From: Epiperipatus broadwayi
Lineage: Eukaryota; Onychophora; Udeonychophora; Euonychophora; Peripatidae
Reading direction: 5' to 3'
DNA: 64,000 nt
Assembly: GCA_028023455.1 (NCBI GenBank)
Contig: JAQFVV010000153.1
Span: 1,620,212 to 1,684,211 of the forward strand
The translations under genes and the position numbers were made by a program. Of this stretch, positions 10,807 to 22,975 are shown one piece after another; position 1 is the stretch's first letter, and every line of letters starts with the position of its first letter. The notes under the pieces were generated by a model. It was not told where the DNA came from. It saw only the letters and a list, made by a program, of their open reading frames with translations, and made no database searches.

Positions 10807-12014
10807 ATCTTTAATTGGATTTCCAAAACTTTGTTATTTATTGCTATTTGATAATCTTTTTTTTTTTATAGGAATACAAGTTTAGAATATGTTATGCTGT
10901 GTTTGTTAAGCTAAAACATGTCATTACATATATAAATAGCATATACTATTTTCTTCGAATAATCAACTATCTGATTTATTTTATATTAATCAGGTAAATA
11001 ATTTTTACGCTTTGCAAATCTGACTTTCTAATTCTCTTATCCATCTTGTTACTAGAACCAAACTAAAATAGACATTTTTTTAAGGTCTACAAATTAAAAA
11101 AGCATAAACGTTTACCTACAATTTTTTTAGCTTCTGTTTCTTTTGCGTAAAACAAAAAAAAATAATTTTATTTGTTAAACGAATAGCCACTATTATACAT
11201 TAAAAAAGTCATTCAGTTAAACAAAAATCACTTCTTGATTTTCTATCATAAATAAATAGATCACATTTTATAATTTTGTAAGGCATAAATACTGTCATTT
11301 AAATGTGCACACGCATAATTAAAACGGAAATAGCGCATAAATATATAATCAATCCTGAACTGATCACTTTGAAATATTTTAAAAACCCTTTTATCATAAC
11401 TGGTTACATAGCAAAATGTTTTTAAAAAGACAGATATGATAAGATGAAATCATAAATTTTCTGATGATTATACAGTATATAAATACTTGTTCTTTTTTTT
11501 TATTATTATTACAATAGCATCTTTAAAGTCAATTTGGATTATAACCTATTCCTTTCTCTTTCTATATCTATGTAGGACAAGATATTATACAGATAAAGTA
11601 TATAATTCTTATCTATTCTAAATACATTAGCACCACTTGAAATTTTTATTTGTTTATCAATAATTTACACAGACATTTAATAACTTTGTAGTAAAACATT
11701 TCAAATTCTGATTATTTTAATACATTTTAAGTAATTTTTGTTTATTAGAATCTGCATTTTTTAAATCAATAGTCACTTTCTAAGATTTATAAATACAGAT
11801 AGCTTTTTCTTTTTGTTGTTGTTGTTAGAAATAGTATAACTATTTAGATTCATTATTTAATCATTAATTATATATACTGATATAAAAAAATCAGTATAGG
11901 CAATTGAATGACACTTGAAAGTCAAAGGTCACACGACCACGAATATTTTTTAATTTCATTAAGATTACACATTATGATTGCAAAAATATTCTTACAACTA
12001 TTTATAAGTAGTTA
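10807..12014. other. AT-rich region, nothing recognised
   Basis: No gene, RNA gene or shared repeat recognised. Confidence 0.4.
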
Positions 12015-12182
12015 TCAATCTATCAATTCATCCACCCATTTATCTATACATCTATCTATTCATTCCTTCAACTAACTATTTATCTAACCTGAATATTTAT
12101 CAATCTATATATTTCTTTTGTATCTATTTATCTGTTTGTCTATTTAATTATCTATCCATTATTTGTGTCTATCTATCTATCT
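12015..12182. repeat. Degenerate (TATC)n microsatellite
   Basis: Tetranucleotide steps of the TATC/CATC type, much interrupted, run for about 165 bp and end in a purer TCTATCTATCTATCTT block. Confidence 0.85.
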
Positions 12183-12337
12183 TATGTTTATATTAACCAT
12201 AACTACTAGTATTAAAATCGTAGTTAGAACTGCTATTGACTTTATTAAAAATTTTATGATAGAAACTAGCCTAATGACTGAATTTAATTTGAATTATTAT
12301 TAATTATATGTAAGATTTGAAATACTAGGCACTCTTA

Positions 12338-12545
12338 AACCTGGAGTCTAATTGTAAATATAGGATATTTGAATTCAGACTTTCAAACCATTTCACTATC
12401 CACACTATCTCATACTACTGATACACATGACCACACACATGCAGAAAAGATAAATAACTACCAATATAAGTATCAGTTGGTCCAGATTATCATCTCTCAT
12501 ACACATATATATAATCAGTGCTCAATTTATATTAGTATTTTTAAA
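12338..12545 (-). repeat. HH repeat, partial copy lacking the ribozyme core
   Basis: The copy matches the antisense strand of the family from the TTTGAATTCAGACTTTCAAA segment to ATAATCAGTGCTCAATTTAT. About 27 bp covering stem II, GAAA and part of CTGATGA are missing: CCAATATAAG joins directly to TATCAGTTGGTCC near 12450-12482. It therefore cannot self-cleave. Confidence 0.8.
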
Positions 12546-13077
12546 ACACAAAAGAATATTTGGTCATGTTTTTAATCCTAAGTAAATAAGAAGATTTGCA
12601 TTGAGCATAATGACAGAAAGTGTAAAATTAAAAAGGCGTGTTCATTAATACTGTACACTAAATGATAAAATAGAAAATCCAATAGAGTTTTGCTGAATGC
12701 ATTTTGAACATGCAAACTTAAATGTGTAACGTCATAATTTCATTTATTATTGTTTTGAATATAATGTCTTTTTTATTATTTTTTTTTTTATTTTTTTTTA
12801 TTATTGGCGTTTAGAACTGAAAATAGTTTTAGATTGTATTTAATATTTTCAAAGTTTTTCCTAAATATATGATACTAATACTGCCTTCAATCTATTATAT
12901 TTCAAACGAGTATTCATAGTTACTTGCATATATAAATAATAAATTGACAACTGCATCTTATAAATATTTATAATCAATTAAATCTTTCAGATATAACTAA
13001 AAAGGAATATATTACATCGTCAAATTTTTAATTTGCATTATTTTATTAAACACAATACAGCATAAATATATCACCAT
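12546..13077. other. AT-rich region with T-rich runs
   Basis: Nothing recognised apart from T-rich stretches near 12775-12802. Confidence 0.4.
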
Positions 13078-13672
13078 TTTCAATCATTATTGCTTCATTC
13101 CTATATGAAATTCTCTTCAAGTTCAATCCATCTCCAGTTTTTGTTTTCTCTTCTTCACACCACCCCATCACATTTCCTTATTTTATTCATCCATTTCACA
13201 TGTGATTTATTGATCTTTTATAATCTTAAGATTTCAACTGATCATCAATTATCATCTCTTCTAGCAATATATCCAGCCCAACTCCATTTCATTTTTTTAA
13301 TTCTTTCAGTGATACCAGTAGCTATTATTTGTTGTCTTGTCCACATATTTGTTTTAAATCTCTTCTTAATTACTTCTAACACACATCCTTCTATACTTCA
13401 TTGAGTGGTCTGAAACCTTTGTATTGATCTTCTGTTATATGTCCAACACTCAGATCCATAAATAAAAACTAATAAAACACATTTGTTAACAATTTTCCTT
13501 TTCACATACATAGGCATATTTCCTTTTAATATTAAGTTATTTCTACCAAAAGTACTCTAACTAAGTTTAATTCTATGATTAATTCTATCTATTATGTTTC
13601 CATCTGTAGTAATAATCTGGTGACGATGATTGTAGTTTTTAATTTCTTCTAAATCATCATGGTCAATCTGTA

Positions 13673-13693
13673 TTTTTTTTTTGGGGGGGGGGG
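13673..13693. repeat. Poly-T / poly-G run
   Basis: A T run passes directly into about ten G within RTE copy B. Confidence 0.9.
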
Positions 13694-14488
13694 AATCCAT
13701 TGAACATTATTTTTATTCTATTAACTTTCTATTTTAATCCAAAAAATACTTCTTGCAAAATTGCTGTAAAACGTATTGGATATATGGAGTCACCCTGTAT
13801 TATACTCTTCTCAATGTTAATATATCTAGTATCATTATATAATTTAATTGTTGCTGATACATTTTTATAAATATTCTTCATATTGAAGATCCAATGTTTT
13901 AATCACTGAAGAAATGCTTATAGAATCAAATGCCTTTTCATGATGTGCAAATCCAAAACACAATGGTAATTCATATCCATTGATATTTTCTATAACTTCT
14001 TTCAATACATGGATATTATCCACTTTACTAAAACTATTTTTAAATCCAGCTTGTTATTTTAGTTGGTTAAAATCCACAATTAACATAGATGACTTGTAAT
14101 TACCTTGATAAAAATTTTGTATAGAATAGATAAAAGACTGATAGTTTTGTAATTTCTAACATCTTCTTTAACATTTTTTATAAATGTTAATATTAATACT
14201 GCATTTTTCAAATCATCTGGTTGTTTTTGTCATTTAAATATTTGGTATATAACTTGCCAAAAAAAATTATATTTCTTTACCTGCTTTTTTTAAGGTATCG
14301 ATAATAATTCCATCACTATCTGGAGCTTTTGTCTTCATAAATTTAATTGTATATTTCACTTTTTCATTTAAAACCCTGGGTAAATCAGAAGATGGAGCAG
14401 TTGTAGAAAATATTTTTTCTTGTTTTTTATTACTATATAATTCTTGGAAGAACTCTTCTATACATTTTATTATGTCATCGGCCTTTTT

Positions 14489-14588
14489 TTTAAGTGTCAT
14501 AGCATCGGCCGGGATGCGAACCCACAACCCAGGCAACTGCCTGCAAGTGCAAAGCAGTCACGCTGACCTCTCATCCACCAATGCAAGA
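14489..14588 (-). mobile_element. tRNA-derived SINE, about 100 bp, with 18-bp target duplication
   Basis: On the minus strand a tRNA-like body contains GAGAGGTCA (box A region) and GTGGGTTCGCATCCC (box B, GGTTCGNNNCC), and ends GATGCTATGACAC. It is flanked by TATGTCATCGGCCTTTTT (14471-14488) and TATGTCATCGGTCTTTTT (14589-14606), an 18-bp duplication with one change. The duplicated sequence belongs to the host LINE, so insertion postdates RTE copy B. The layout matches the copy at 24.2 kb. A functional tRNA gene is unlikely because the anticodon arm does not pair well. Confidence 0.88.
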
Positions 14589-15157
14589 TATGTCATCGGT
14601 CTTTTTAACAATAGTTCGATCTTCTTTTTTATTAAAGAAATAAATTTCTTACCAGTATCACAATAATATTTTACATTCTAGAGACTTTTATTCTTTTCTA
14701 TAGCTTTCCTTTTTAATTCACAATTATATTTTCTTAAATCGTTATCAACTCTTTTTGAACTATTTTACAAAATTCGAGATATTCAATCTTTCCTAATGCA
14801 TCATTTTTATGTATGTTCATATTCTATCTTTTCTTTTATAAATTGTTTTGTCTCAGTAAAAATTTACTGGTCAATTGCTGCTTTTTTGTACTAATTATTT
14901 TTGTTGCAGTTTTTAAAGGGTATCTATTATCTTCCTATTGATTTCATTCAAATCTGAATCATGTTCAAAATCTATTAATATTGAAAAGCGATATACAAGT
15001 TTTAATTTATTTTCATTACAATGTTTCTGAAGATTAGGAATATCGACTGTGAATATTGCTTTTCTTAATAATTTTTATCTTTCTAGTGCATATGTCTTAC
15101 ATCTCACTAATGGATGATCACTTCCTGTGTTGAATTTATTAAAAACATTACAAACTT

Positions 15158-16206
15158 AATATTTTGCAAAAACCAAGATATCTTAATGATTTAGGACTGC
15201 ACTGGATTAAAATTTTTCTGATACAGAGGACTTACAATGTCTTTGTTAAAATTTTCAAAGACAATGCAAACATAGAAAGTCCCATACCTTTTGAAAAAAT
15301 AATCCCCACTGATCACCCAACCCCTCATAAAAAAAATATCTGGATGCAACAACAATTAACTATTGTCTTTAATAGCATCAAAAGCTCTAGCTCCATGTTT
15401 GATGAAAAAATATCATACTGGAGTTCTTATCATTTAGTTCACTCTGGTAAATCTAGGACAGAGAATCTTCTCCCATTTGCAATCCCTCATCTCATAAGGC
15501 TGACTAAGTTCCTGAAATTGAAACCAAAGTTTGTGGATTTTTTGGTTAAGGTCAACATTGTAGCCTTGCCTACTGGGATGTTTTTTGTAATCAGAGAGGA
15601 CACAACATTGATACAATATGTACTCTTTGTAGAAGATTTGATGAGTCCATTGAACACATACTCTATCAATGTGAATGGTGGACTCAGTTATGTAATATTA
15701 CCCTACAGAGGATTACAGGATACAATTCTTCAAATTTCTACCTTAATGATGCATTCAAAAATGGAAATTTTGGCTCCATCCATCCGGCCACTTTCATAAA
15801 TTTTATCATATGAAAGATTAGATGTAAGGTATTATTTGATAGAGAGTTGGCCGGCCTTATTGAAGACATTTTCTTAAAGTTATTATATAAAGCTAAAGAA
15901 AGTGATCTAAGAACATGCCTACCTAGTCTTTCTGAGCAAACATGGAGTCAATTAAATATTTAGCAATAGCCATGTATATTATTTATTTATGACACTCAAA
16001 CTTTACACACCATTGGATTTATATGCCAAATTAGATCACCCCTGATAAGTAACATAACATAAAATTTTACTTCTAATCCTGTAATAATCATCTAATTTAA
16101 TAACTAATTAGTCTTTAATGTGTCAGACATGGTTGTAAACATGAATTCTATATTATAATGTATATTTAACTTTTTGTGCAAATAAAGATTATTTTGAAGA
16201 AGAAAA
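15158..16206 (+). mobile_element. 5'-truncated LINE 3' end inserted in RTE copy B
   Basis: The host LINE is continuous across this point in copy D but is split here. The insert carries the C-terminal coding part of a different non-LTR element. A frame from 15164 to about 15590 encodes IPTDHPTPHKKNIWMQQQ and similar. After a frameshift the reading continues as ICTLCRRFDESIEHILYQCE (from about 15610), a C-x2-C…H-x4-C zinc knuckle followed by WW, typical downstream of LINE reverse transcriptases. The frame ends at LSEQTWSQLNI with a stop near 15960, after one in-frame TGA. The 3' end is GCAAATAAAGATTATTTTGAAGAAG plus an A-rich tail. A short duplication (about ACTTAA) flanks it. No reverse transcriptase core is present. 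Confidence 0.75.
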
Positions 16207-17224
16207 AAAACAACTTAAAATACATCTTTTTTGTTAGACAAAATGTAATCCAATTTTATTGCATCTTCATTTGGATGCTTCCATGTCCATTTCTGTTTAG
16301 CATTTTCCACAAAAAAAAAATCACAGTACTACAAAGTTGTTATTTTTTAAACTATAAAAAAACATCACAAATTACGTCTTCTCTCATTTCTATTACTATA
16401 ATCAAATTTACCTATAGCAATTTTATCTTTCAATTGTTTACCAATTCTAGCATTAAAGTTTCCCATGACAATTTTATAATGTTATTTGGTCTGATAAAAA
16501 GCCTATTGTGCATCCATGTAAAAATCTTCTACTTCTTTCTCTCAATGAGAACTTATTGGACATAAACGTGAATTATCTGCATTTGGTATCTACTATTAAG
16601 TTGAATAACTAATTTTGCCACTCCACTCTGTCAGGGTAAACCATCAATCTCCACAATGTTATTTTTCCACTTTTTATTTATAATAAATCCTATTCCATTT
16701 GTATTTCCATTGTTTGCCCCTTTGTAGTACAGTATACATCAACTTTTTAAATCAATTGTTTCTTCATCTTTTCTTCTATGTTTCCAAAGTCCAATAATGC
16801 CCCATTTAACATTAGATAGTTCTACTAGATCTTACAATCTTTCCCACATTCTTTTCTATCCTGATCCATCCCATTTCCACAACATTATTTTTGTCAATCT
16901 ATGATCTTTATATCCAGATCCCCTTTATCATTTTCCAAACCCAGCATAAAATCCAAGAACCCACTTTCTATATAATCACTTTGTTTATATTTATTCTCCC
17001 ACAACTTTATTATTTATATTTTTTTTGCTTATAAGCATTTACAATGAAATAACAGATGCCTAATATTTTTCATGCCTTCTCTTACATAACTTGCAGATTA
17101 AATCACTCACATTTCTCCATTTATATGTGTAAACCCTTGTTGCTATTGTTCCTGTTTGAGCCTTAAACAGTAAACTACTTTCCTTGCTATTATTGTATAT
17201 TAATTCACACCAAATATTCTGTTT

Positions 17225-17271
17225 ATTTATATATATATATATATGTGTGTGTGTGTATATATATATATAAA
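17225..17271. repeat. (TA)n(TG)n microsatellite
   Basis: TA repeats flank a GTGTGTGTGTG core within the second LINE. Confidence 0.9.
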
Positions 17272-18983
17272 CTCTTTTTACTATCCATACTAGTTCTGCA
17301 TCTCTCCAATTTCCTATTTTTTATTAATGCATCTATTCTTCTATCCCATTATTTATCACTATAACACTCAACAATCCTCTTAAATCAATCATCTCACCTT
17401 TTACACAAGTATATTGACATAAGGTCTTTATCCAAATCTTCTGCATAGTGTACTACCTTTCTTACCCATGTTGTGGCTTTACTCAAATCTAATTCACTAC
17501 TATTTTGGCTATTTCTTATTATTCATCAATTGTAATCAATAGAACATTTTCATTTTTCTTTTTGCATCTCTCATATAAAAACTTGACCATCCTATTTCTC
17601 CTTGAATTGCCTCTTTTGTCATGCACACATCTGCAGCTAATGCATGTCTTCCTACTTCTCTTTGTATTTTTTCTAAGTAATCCAACACCACTTTACTAAC
17701 ATAATGCACCATTATCATAAGTTAACCCTGCTACTGCCACTCCCATACAATTCTTGCTCCATCATAGATATTATATGAAGACATTGTTAATTTCTTTATC
17801 AATCCCACTTTTTTTTTTGCTTCATTTATCTTTTTTTTCCCCACTTATTCAAGCAATTTTGCTGATTACTTAAGATGATTCCCAAATAGTTATAACTATC
17901 CACTACATTTAATTTTATATGCCCAATAAAAATTCTTTCTCTTCTCTTTCCCCAGCATTTATCATCATTATTTTTGATTTTTCTTCACTAAATTTAATGC
18001 CCATCTCTTTACCCACCCTTGCATAAGTCTTCAGCATAGCTTCCATATTTTTCCTACTTTATTAGCACATGAAAATATCATCAGTTAAATAAAAGACCTG
18101 ATAATATATGTGCTCCCTTGCCATCTATTAATGGTATCTCTACTCCTCTTCTTAGTCCTTCTATTGCTTCCTCCATTTCTCTCAAATATAACAAAAACAA
18201 AATAGGTGACATATGGCATTCTTGCCTTAGTTCCACCCCACTTTTAACTCTAACTATTTTTATATTTCCTAATTGATACATATAGTAATTATTTTCATGG
18301 AATTTCTTAATAGATCCACTAAAGCTTCATCCATTCCCAAATTTACTAAACTTCCCCATATTTACTCTATCACATGCCTTTTCTATATCTATAAAGACTA
18401 CATATAACTGTCTACCTGTATTTCTACTCATATCTATAAGTTGTGAGACTACAAATAAACTGTCTGTCTCTTATATGCCTATCCATTCTAATACCCCCTT
18501 GCATTTCTCCCATTGTATTATTTTTTTCCATTCATTTTGATATCCTTCCAGCCACCATATCTGCAAAAACTTTATATAACACTGATCTTATTACTATCAG
18601 TCTATAATTTTTTAACTTTCTATGATCTTTACCTTTTCCTTTAGATAATAGCCTTACTCTTGTATTACTCCAGATAACTGAAAATTTTCTCTTCTGTGCC
18701 ATCTTTTAAAACATGATAATAGATTTAATATTGCCCTATTTCTGAAATTCATCACCTTTTCTGCTGCCCATCCATTTAAACCTCTTGCCTTTCTACTTTT
18801 CAATTTCTGACCCACCTCATTCAATTCATTTTCTGTAAACCTAATATTTCACTATGTTCTTTTATGTTTATTATCACTTTGTTCTTCACATCTAACATCT
18901 TTTCTATATTCATTACATATTTATTTAAGATTGTCATTAATTTTTCTCTAGAGTTACACTTACACTCTTTTTTCTTATCATTT

Positions 18984-19436
18984 AATAATTGAAAGTTTGC
19001 TAATCTTTCACACGTGCTAAGACAGCCAATCAGATTTTAAACAGTTGTCTTAAGAATGATCAGGCTTCGACACACAACAGAGATTTTGACAAGAAAAGGA
19101 TGATACCAACCTTTTCTCAACTTAACTTTTTAAATATATAAGCCAGTCTTAAGCATCTTGGCCTGAAAGCTTGAATATATAAACATATACACTTATCATT
19201 CATTGTGTTATTAATTTAAGATATTACGGAGTGAAATCTTAGATTTACTAAACTGCAATTTTCTAGATGTTAATATAATTTTATCAGTAATGTATGTAAA
19301 TAATATTTGTCTAAATTACATGTTGTTAAATTGGAAATAATAATTGAAAGTTTGCTAATCTTTCACATGCACTAAGATAGCCAATCAGATTTTAAACAGC
19401 TGTCTTAAGAATGATCAGGCTTGACACATGACAGAG
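18984..19436 (+). mobile_element. Short element with 98-bp terminal direct repeats
   Basis: The segments 18984-19082 and 19339-19436 are direct repeats of about 98 bp, roughly 92% identical by eye. Both start AATAATTGAAAGTTTGCTAA and contain AGCCAATCAGATTTTAAACA. They enclose 256 bp of non-coding sequence with TATA-like runs (AATATATAAAC). The whole interrupts the second LINE. A TRIM-like LTR element is one reading; recombined tandem insertions are another. The CCAATCAG box could be promoter-like. No target duplication was found. Confidence 0.6.
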
Positions 19437-20700
19437 TCTCTCTCCCCTACATTTATTCTTTTAATATATTTCCAAAATTTTTTATTCCCATCCCTTTATT
19501 TATTAATATCCTCCAATAATTTACTATTTAATTTCATTCTCTCTATATAATTATCTATTTTAGAAACTTCTTTTTTAAAATAGTTTTCCCATTTAATATT
19601 AACATCTTTTCCACTTTCTTTGTTTTAATAGTACATTTATATTCTCTGCATGTTTTTTCTTCTCTTTTACACCTTTAATAATTTTCACTTTTCTATTATT
19701 TTTATTCTTCTGAATATTCTCACCTAAAACCCTATTTGCCATTTCTCAACTTCATCATACCAGTCCTGATATTCATCCCCAACAAACTCTTTCATGATTT
19801 CTTTTACTTTTATTTTATATTCTTCTAACTTATTCTTATCATTCATTCTGCATCCACATCTTTCACTATTCTTTCTACTTTTATTACTACTTTCTATCAC
19901 ATTACTAATCATTTCTATTATGAAGAAATTATGATTACTATTATATACTCTCTCTTCATTATTAAATAGTTTAATTTTCTATATTTTATTCATCCCCTCT
20001 TTCTCTACTAATACAAAATCTATTGTATGAAATATATTGTTTCTAGACCATGTATATTGCCCCTCATAAATATTTGATAAATTTTCAATGCTCAAATTTA
20101 TTCTCTAACAAAAAAACTTTCAAAAGCTGTCCATTCTTGTTACCCACATCATCAATTTCTTTAATATGCCCATTTATATCCTCTATAATGATTATTTTCT
20201 TCCTCTTTTTTTGAAACATTGTAAATTCTTAACAAGGTATTGATATATGCTATTGTTCCACTCCGTTATATTTTGCCTATCTCCAGTGACCATATATATT
20301 ATAGCCACAATTCATTCTTGTCTTCTTATCCTTATCTCAAACCATATATTTTGTTGACAATTTACCCTATTTAAATATTTTTTGACATAGCTCCTATATC
20401 AACACCTCTATTCCAGTATAAGTTATTCTTATTTTCTTAGATGTGTTTCCACTACTGTTAATACATCAAGCCCTTCGTTTTTAACTGCTTTTTTTGTTGC
20501 TAAGGTGTATGCTACTGGCTTTATCTGGTAGATAGATCTTAATACTTTCAGAGCACCAACTACTTTTAGCTAATAAAACAATGATGGAAAACTAAAAGTT
20601 CTTTCCAATCCCACATTTCGCATATCTATGAGTAATGTTGTTTCTTTTTTCCTATAAGAAGCTGTTGGAAAGTATATTAGGCTAACTAAAGGCTATTTTA

Positions 20701-21185
20701 TCTTACATTGTATATCATTATTTTTTATTCATGATATATTTTTTATTAATACATTCAAATCAATATAATTTTGAGAAATGCCTATAGATAGAAAGAGATA
20801 TAAATTGAATAATTAAATTGATTGACAGATAAATAAACAAAGAGTTAAGTGGGAATATATGTATATGAAAATTACCACATATTTCTTCAATTACATCCGT
20901 TAAAAATTAGTAAATTATATATATCATAAACTTAAAATTGATTATATTTATTAATATCTTTGATAGCTTTTTTTAAGTTTATATTTGATATTTATTTTAA
21001 AATGCAATACTTCCGATTACGGCTAAAATAAATTTAAATCAAACTTAAGCTATAAAAAGTTGAATACCTTATTTAAAATAGTTACTTTATGACTCATAAA
21101 TTTAATGCAGAAAAGTATTTAGGAGAATGGCATATATAAAAGCAGATATTTGATACTCTAATAAGAAAAGCATCAATTTAGTAGT
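20701..21185. other. AT-rich spacer
   Basis: Nothing recognised. Confidence 0.4.
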
Positions 21186-22975
21186 TATAATTGATACAAG
21201 GCAACGTATGAAGAAAAAAAGAAAAACTAAAGTATTAAAAGCTCATCCATTAAAAATAATTGAAAATTTGGAGTTGTGTAAAATGATAGGAAAAAACATT
21301 AGTAATAATAATAGATAAAATATAATGTGAATTAGCAAGGAAAGCTATAGAAGTGTATAAAAGTTAAAGAAGTATAAAACAGTAACTTGGTATTAGAAGA
21401 AAAGTTATTTCTGCAATAAGAGTTAAAGATGAAACTATTAGTAATTAAAAAGAGATATGATATCATGATTGTGGTAGCATTCTACAAAGAAATTGTATAG
21501 TAATAAATAACAACAAATAATAATACTACTAATAATAACCACTTTCAGAATTGCTAATCATTCAAAATGAGGATGTGAAGCATGCAATTAAATCTATGGA
21601 GAAAAAAAGAGTTCCAAAAAATGATGGCATTATTATTGATATCTTAAAAGAAGCTGATGAAGAAATAGAAAAATTGTTAGCAAAACTAATGTCTAAATGA
21701 TAAAGATGACCAGAGATAATTGCAAGAATGCAACAGTAATGATGATACTTAAGAAAGATGATGAAGAAATTATTGGAATTATAGACTTATCAATCTTCTA
21801 TCTTTTTCATACACAATTTTTACTAGTTAATTACAACATACTATAGAAAATTTTGTATTCAAATCAAATAAAAGAACAAGCTGGATTTAAATGGGATTTT
21901 AGCACAATGGATTGCATCCAAATGAATTTTGCTTCGAATGTATAAATTATAAAAAAAATGTTTGCCTTTATAAATAGTTCCACAGTGATTACAACTTTGA
22001 TTCATATATATATATATAAAAACAAAAAAAAGACTTATAATCCAATAAATAATATAATATTTCAACCAGAGGACTGGTTTTCATCAGAAAGAAAAAAAAA
22101 ATACACAGTAAAATGGCGATAATCAAAAATTACAGATTTGGTAAAAGAATATTTATCAGAATGCAACAGCAGTAATTTTATTACACGATAACATTAATAA
22201 GATTAACATTGATAAGAATATAGACATGGTAATTCCATATCTCCACACTTTACAACAGTTTTACTAGAAGAATTTGTGGATTAAAATGGAAGAGAATAAA
22301 AATACAAGTAGATTATTAATAGCATTCAAATTTTGTAGATGATGTGATTGCTTTTACAAATAATGCTTCACAGGTTCAAAAAATATTGCAAAAGTTATCA
22401 GTTAAAAGTAAGAAAGTAGGATTAAAGATAAATGCTAAAAAGACTAAAATAATGTTTAATGGATTTTCTCAGAAGAAAATAAAGATTGATAATCAAAAAT
22501 TAGAAAAAGTTAACAATAACAAATACTTTAGTCAGATTATTAATACAGAAATGTATATGCATGTTTAAAGAGGAAGTTTTTTAATAAATGTCTTTTACCA
22601 ATTATTACTTATGGATGTGAGATTTAGACACTTAATAGAAGAAATACGGTGAGAAGTGTTAGAAGTAACAAGAAGGATCCAAAAATGAAATCCTTGGGTG
22701 AGAATACAAACCGTTATTGGTACTACTGAAAGAATTAAGAGATGGAAGTAGAGTTGGGCTGGACATATTTCTAGAAGAGATGATGATAGATAGGCATCGA
22801 AATCTTAAACAGAAATCCAAGAGATTGTAATCATCCTTGAAGGAGACCATATGTGAGATGGATGAATAAAATAAGGAAGTTTATGATATGTGAAAAAAAA
22901 AAGCTATGAATCAAAAAAACTAGATTAAATCTGGATAGACTTTTATCCCTTAGTGGATAATAATACTTGAAAATG
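21186..22975 (+). mobile_element. RTE-type LINE, copy C (5'-truncated, decayed)
   Basis: It starts in the linker between endonuclease and reverse transcriptase and runs to the 3' end (TAGACTTTTATCCCTTAGTGG, near 22940). Motif C reads FVDDVIAFTNNA near 22332, and the following GLKINAKKTKIMFNGFSQKK is well kept. Internal deletions remove motif A and surrounding sequence. An insert at about 21920-22145 carries a hammerhead-like core. Stops are frequent. Confidence 0.82.
21920..22145 (-). mobile_element. Insert in RTE copy C with hammerhead-like core
   Basis: In copy D the coding sequence either side of this point is continuous. On the minus strand, at about 22070-22090, CTGATGA is followed by a hairpin AACCAG-TCCT-CTGGTT and then GAAA. 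These are the invariant boxes of a hammerhead with a perfect 6-bp stem II and one extra A. No convincing stem I partner was found. The remainder is AT-rich with a short TA run. The motif is like those at ends of Penelope-like elements; that assignment is inference. Confidence 0.5.

Larger units (their letters stand above)
13078..16848 (-). mobile_element. RTE-type LINE, copy B (decayed, interrupted)
   Basis: Minus-strand copy of the same family as copy D. The 3' end lies near 13078. Reverse transcriptase segments run through 13750-14500, including QELYSNKK, YTIKFMKTKAPDSDG and IIIDTLKKAGKE on the minus strand. The endonuclease part lies at 16210-16840 (for example the complement of GGATGCTTCCATGTCC, the copy D WTWKHPN region, near 16273). 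It is split by a ~100-bp SINE at 14489-14588 and by a LINE 3' fragment at 15158-16206. At about 16848 it abuts a different LINE, which removes its 5' leader. Stops and frameshifts make it non-functional. Confidence 0.85.
16849..20700 (-). mobile_element. Second LINE family (decayed, near full length)
   Basis: Minus-strand non-LTR retrotransposon distinct from the RTE copies. An endonuclease-like start is seen near 20470-20540 (GLDVLTVVETHL). Reverse transcriptase motif A lies near 18355-18410 (VVFIDIEKACDRVN), motif B at about 18200-18250 (GVELRQECHMSPILFLLYL, where RQG has become RQE), and motif C near 18075 (LTDDIFM, with TDD for ADD, in a shifted frame). Next comes a GRHALAADVCMTKEAIQGE / GWSSFYMRDA segment at about 17560-17660. 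A zinc knuckle CKLC…H…HC near 17040-17100 closes the ORF. Several frameshifts are present. A 453-bp insert sits at 18984-19436. The 3' end abuts RTE copy B. The exact clade is not assigned. Confidence 0.8.

Noticed and set aside
12015-12182. CRISPR-like or minisatellite array
   Set aside because: The period is four bases with random interruptions. It is a degenerate microsatellite, and the genome is eukaryotic.
15164-15799. 211-aa frame as a host gene
   Set aside because: The zinc-knuckle continuation is in another frame, the segment interrupts a LINE, and it ends in an A-rich tail, so it is a LINE fragment.
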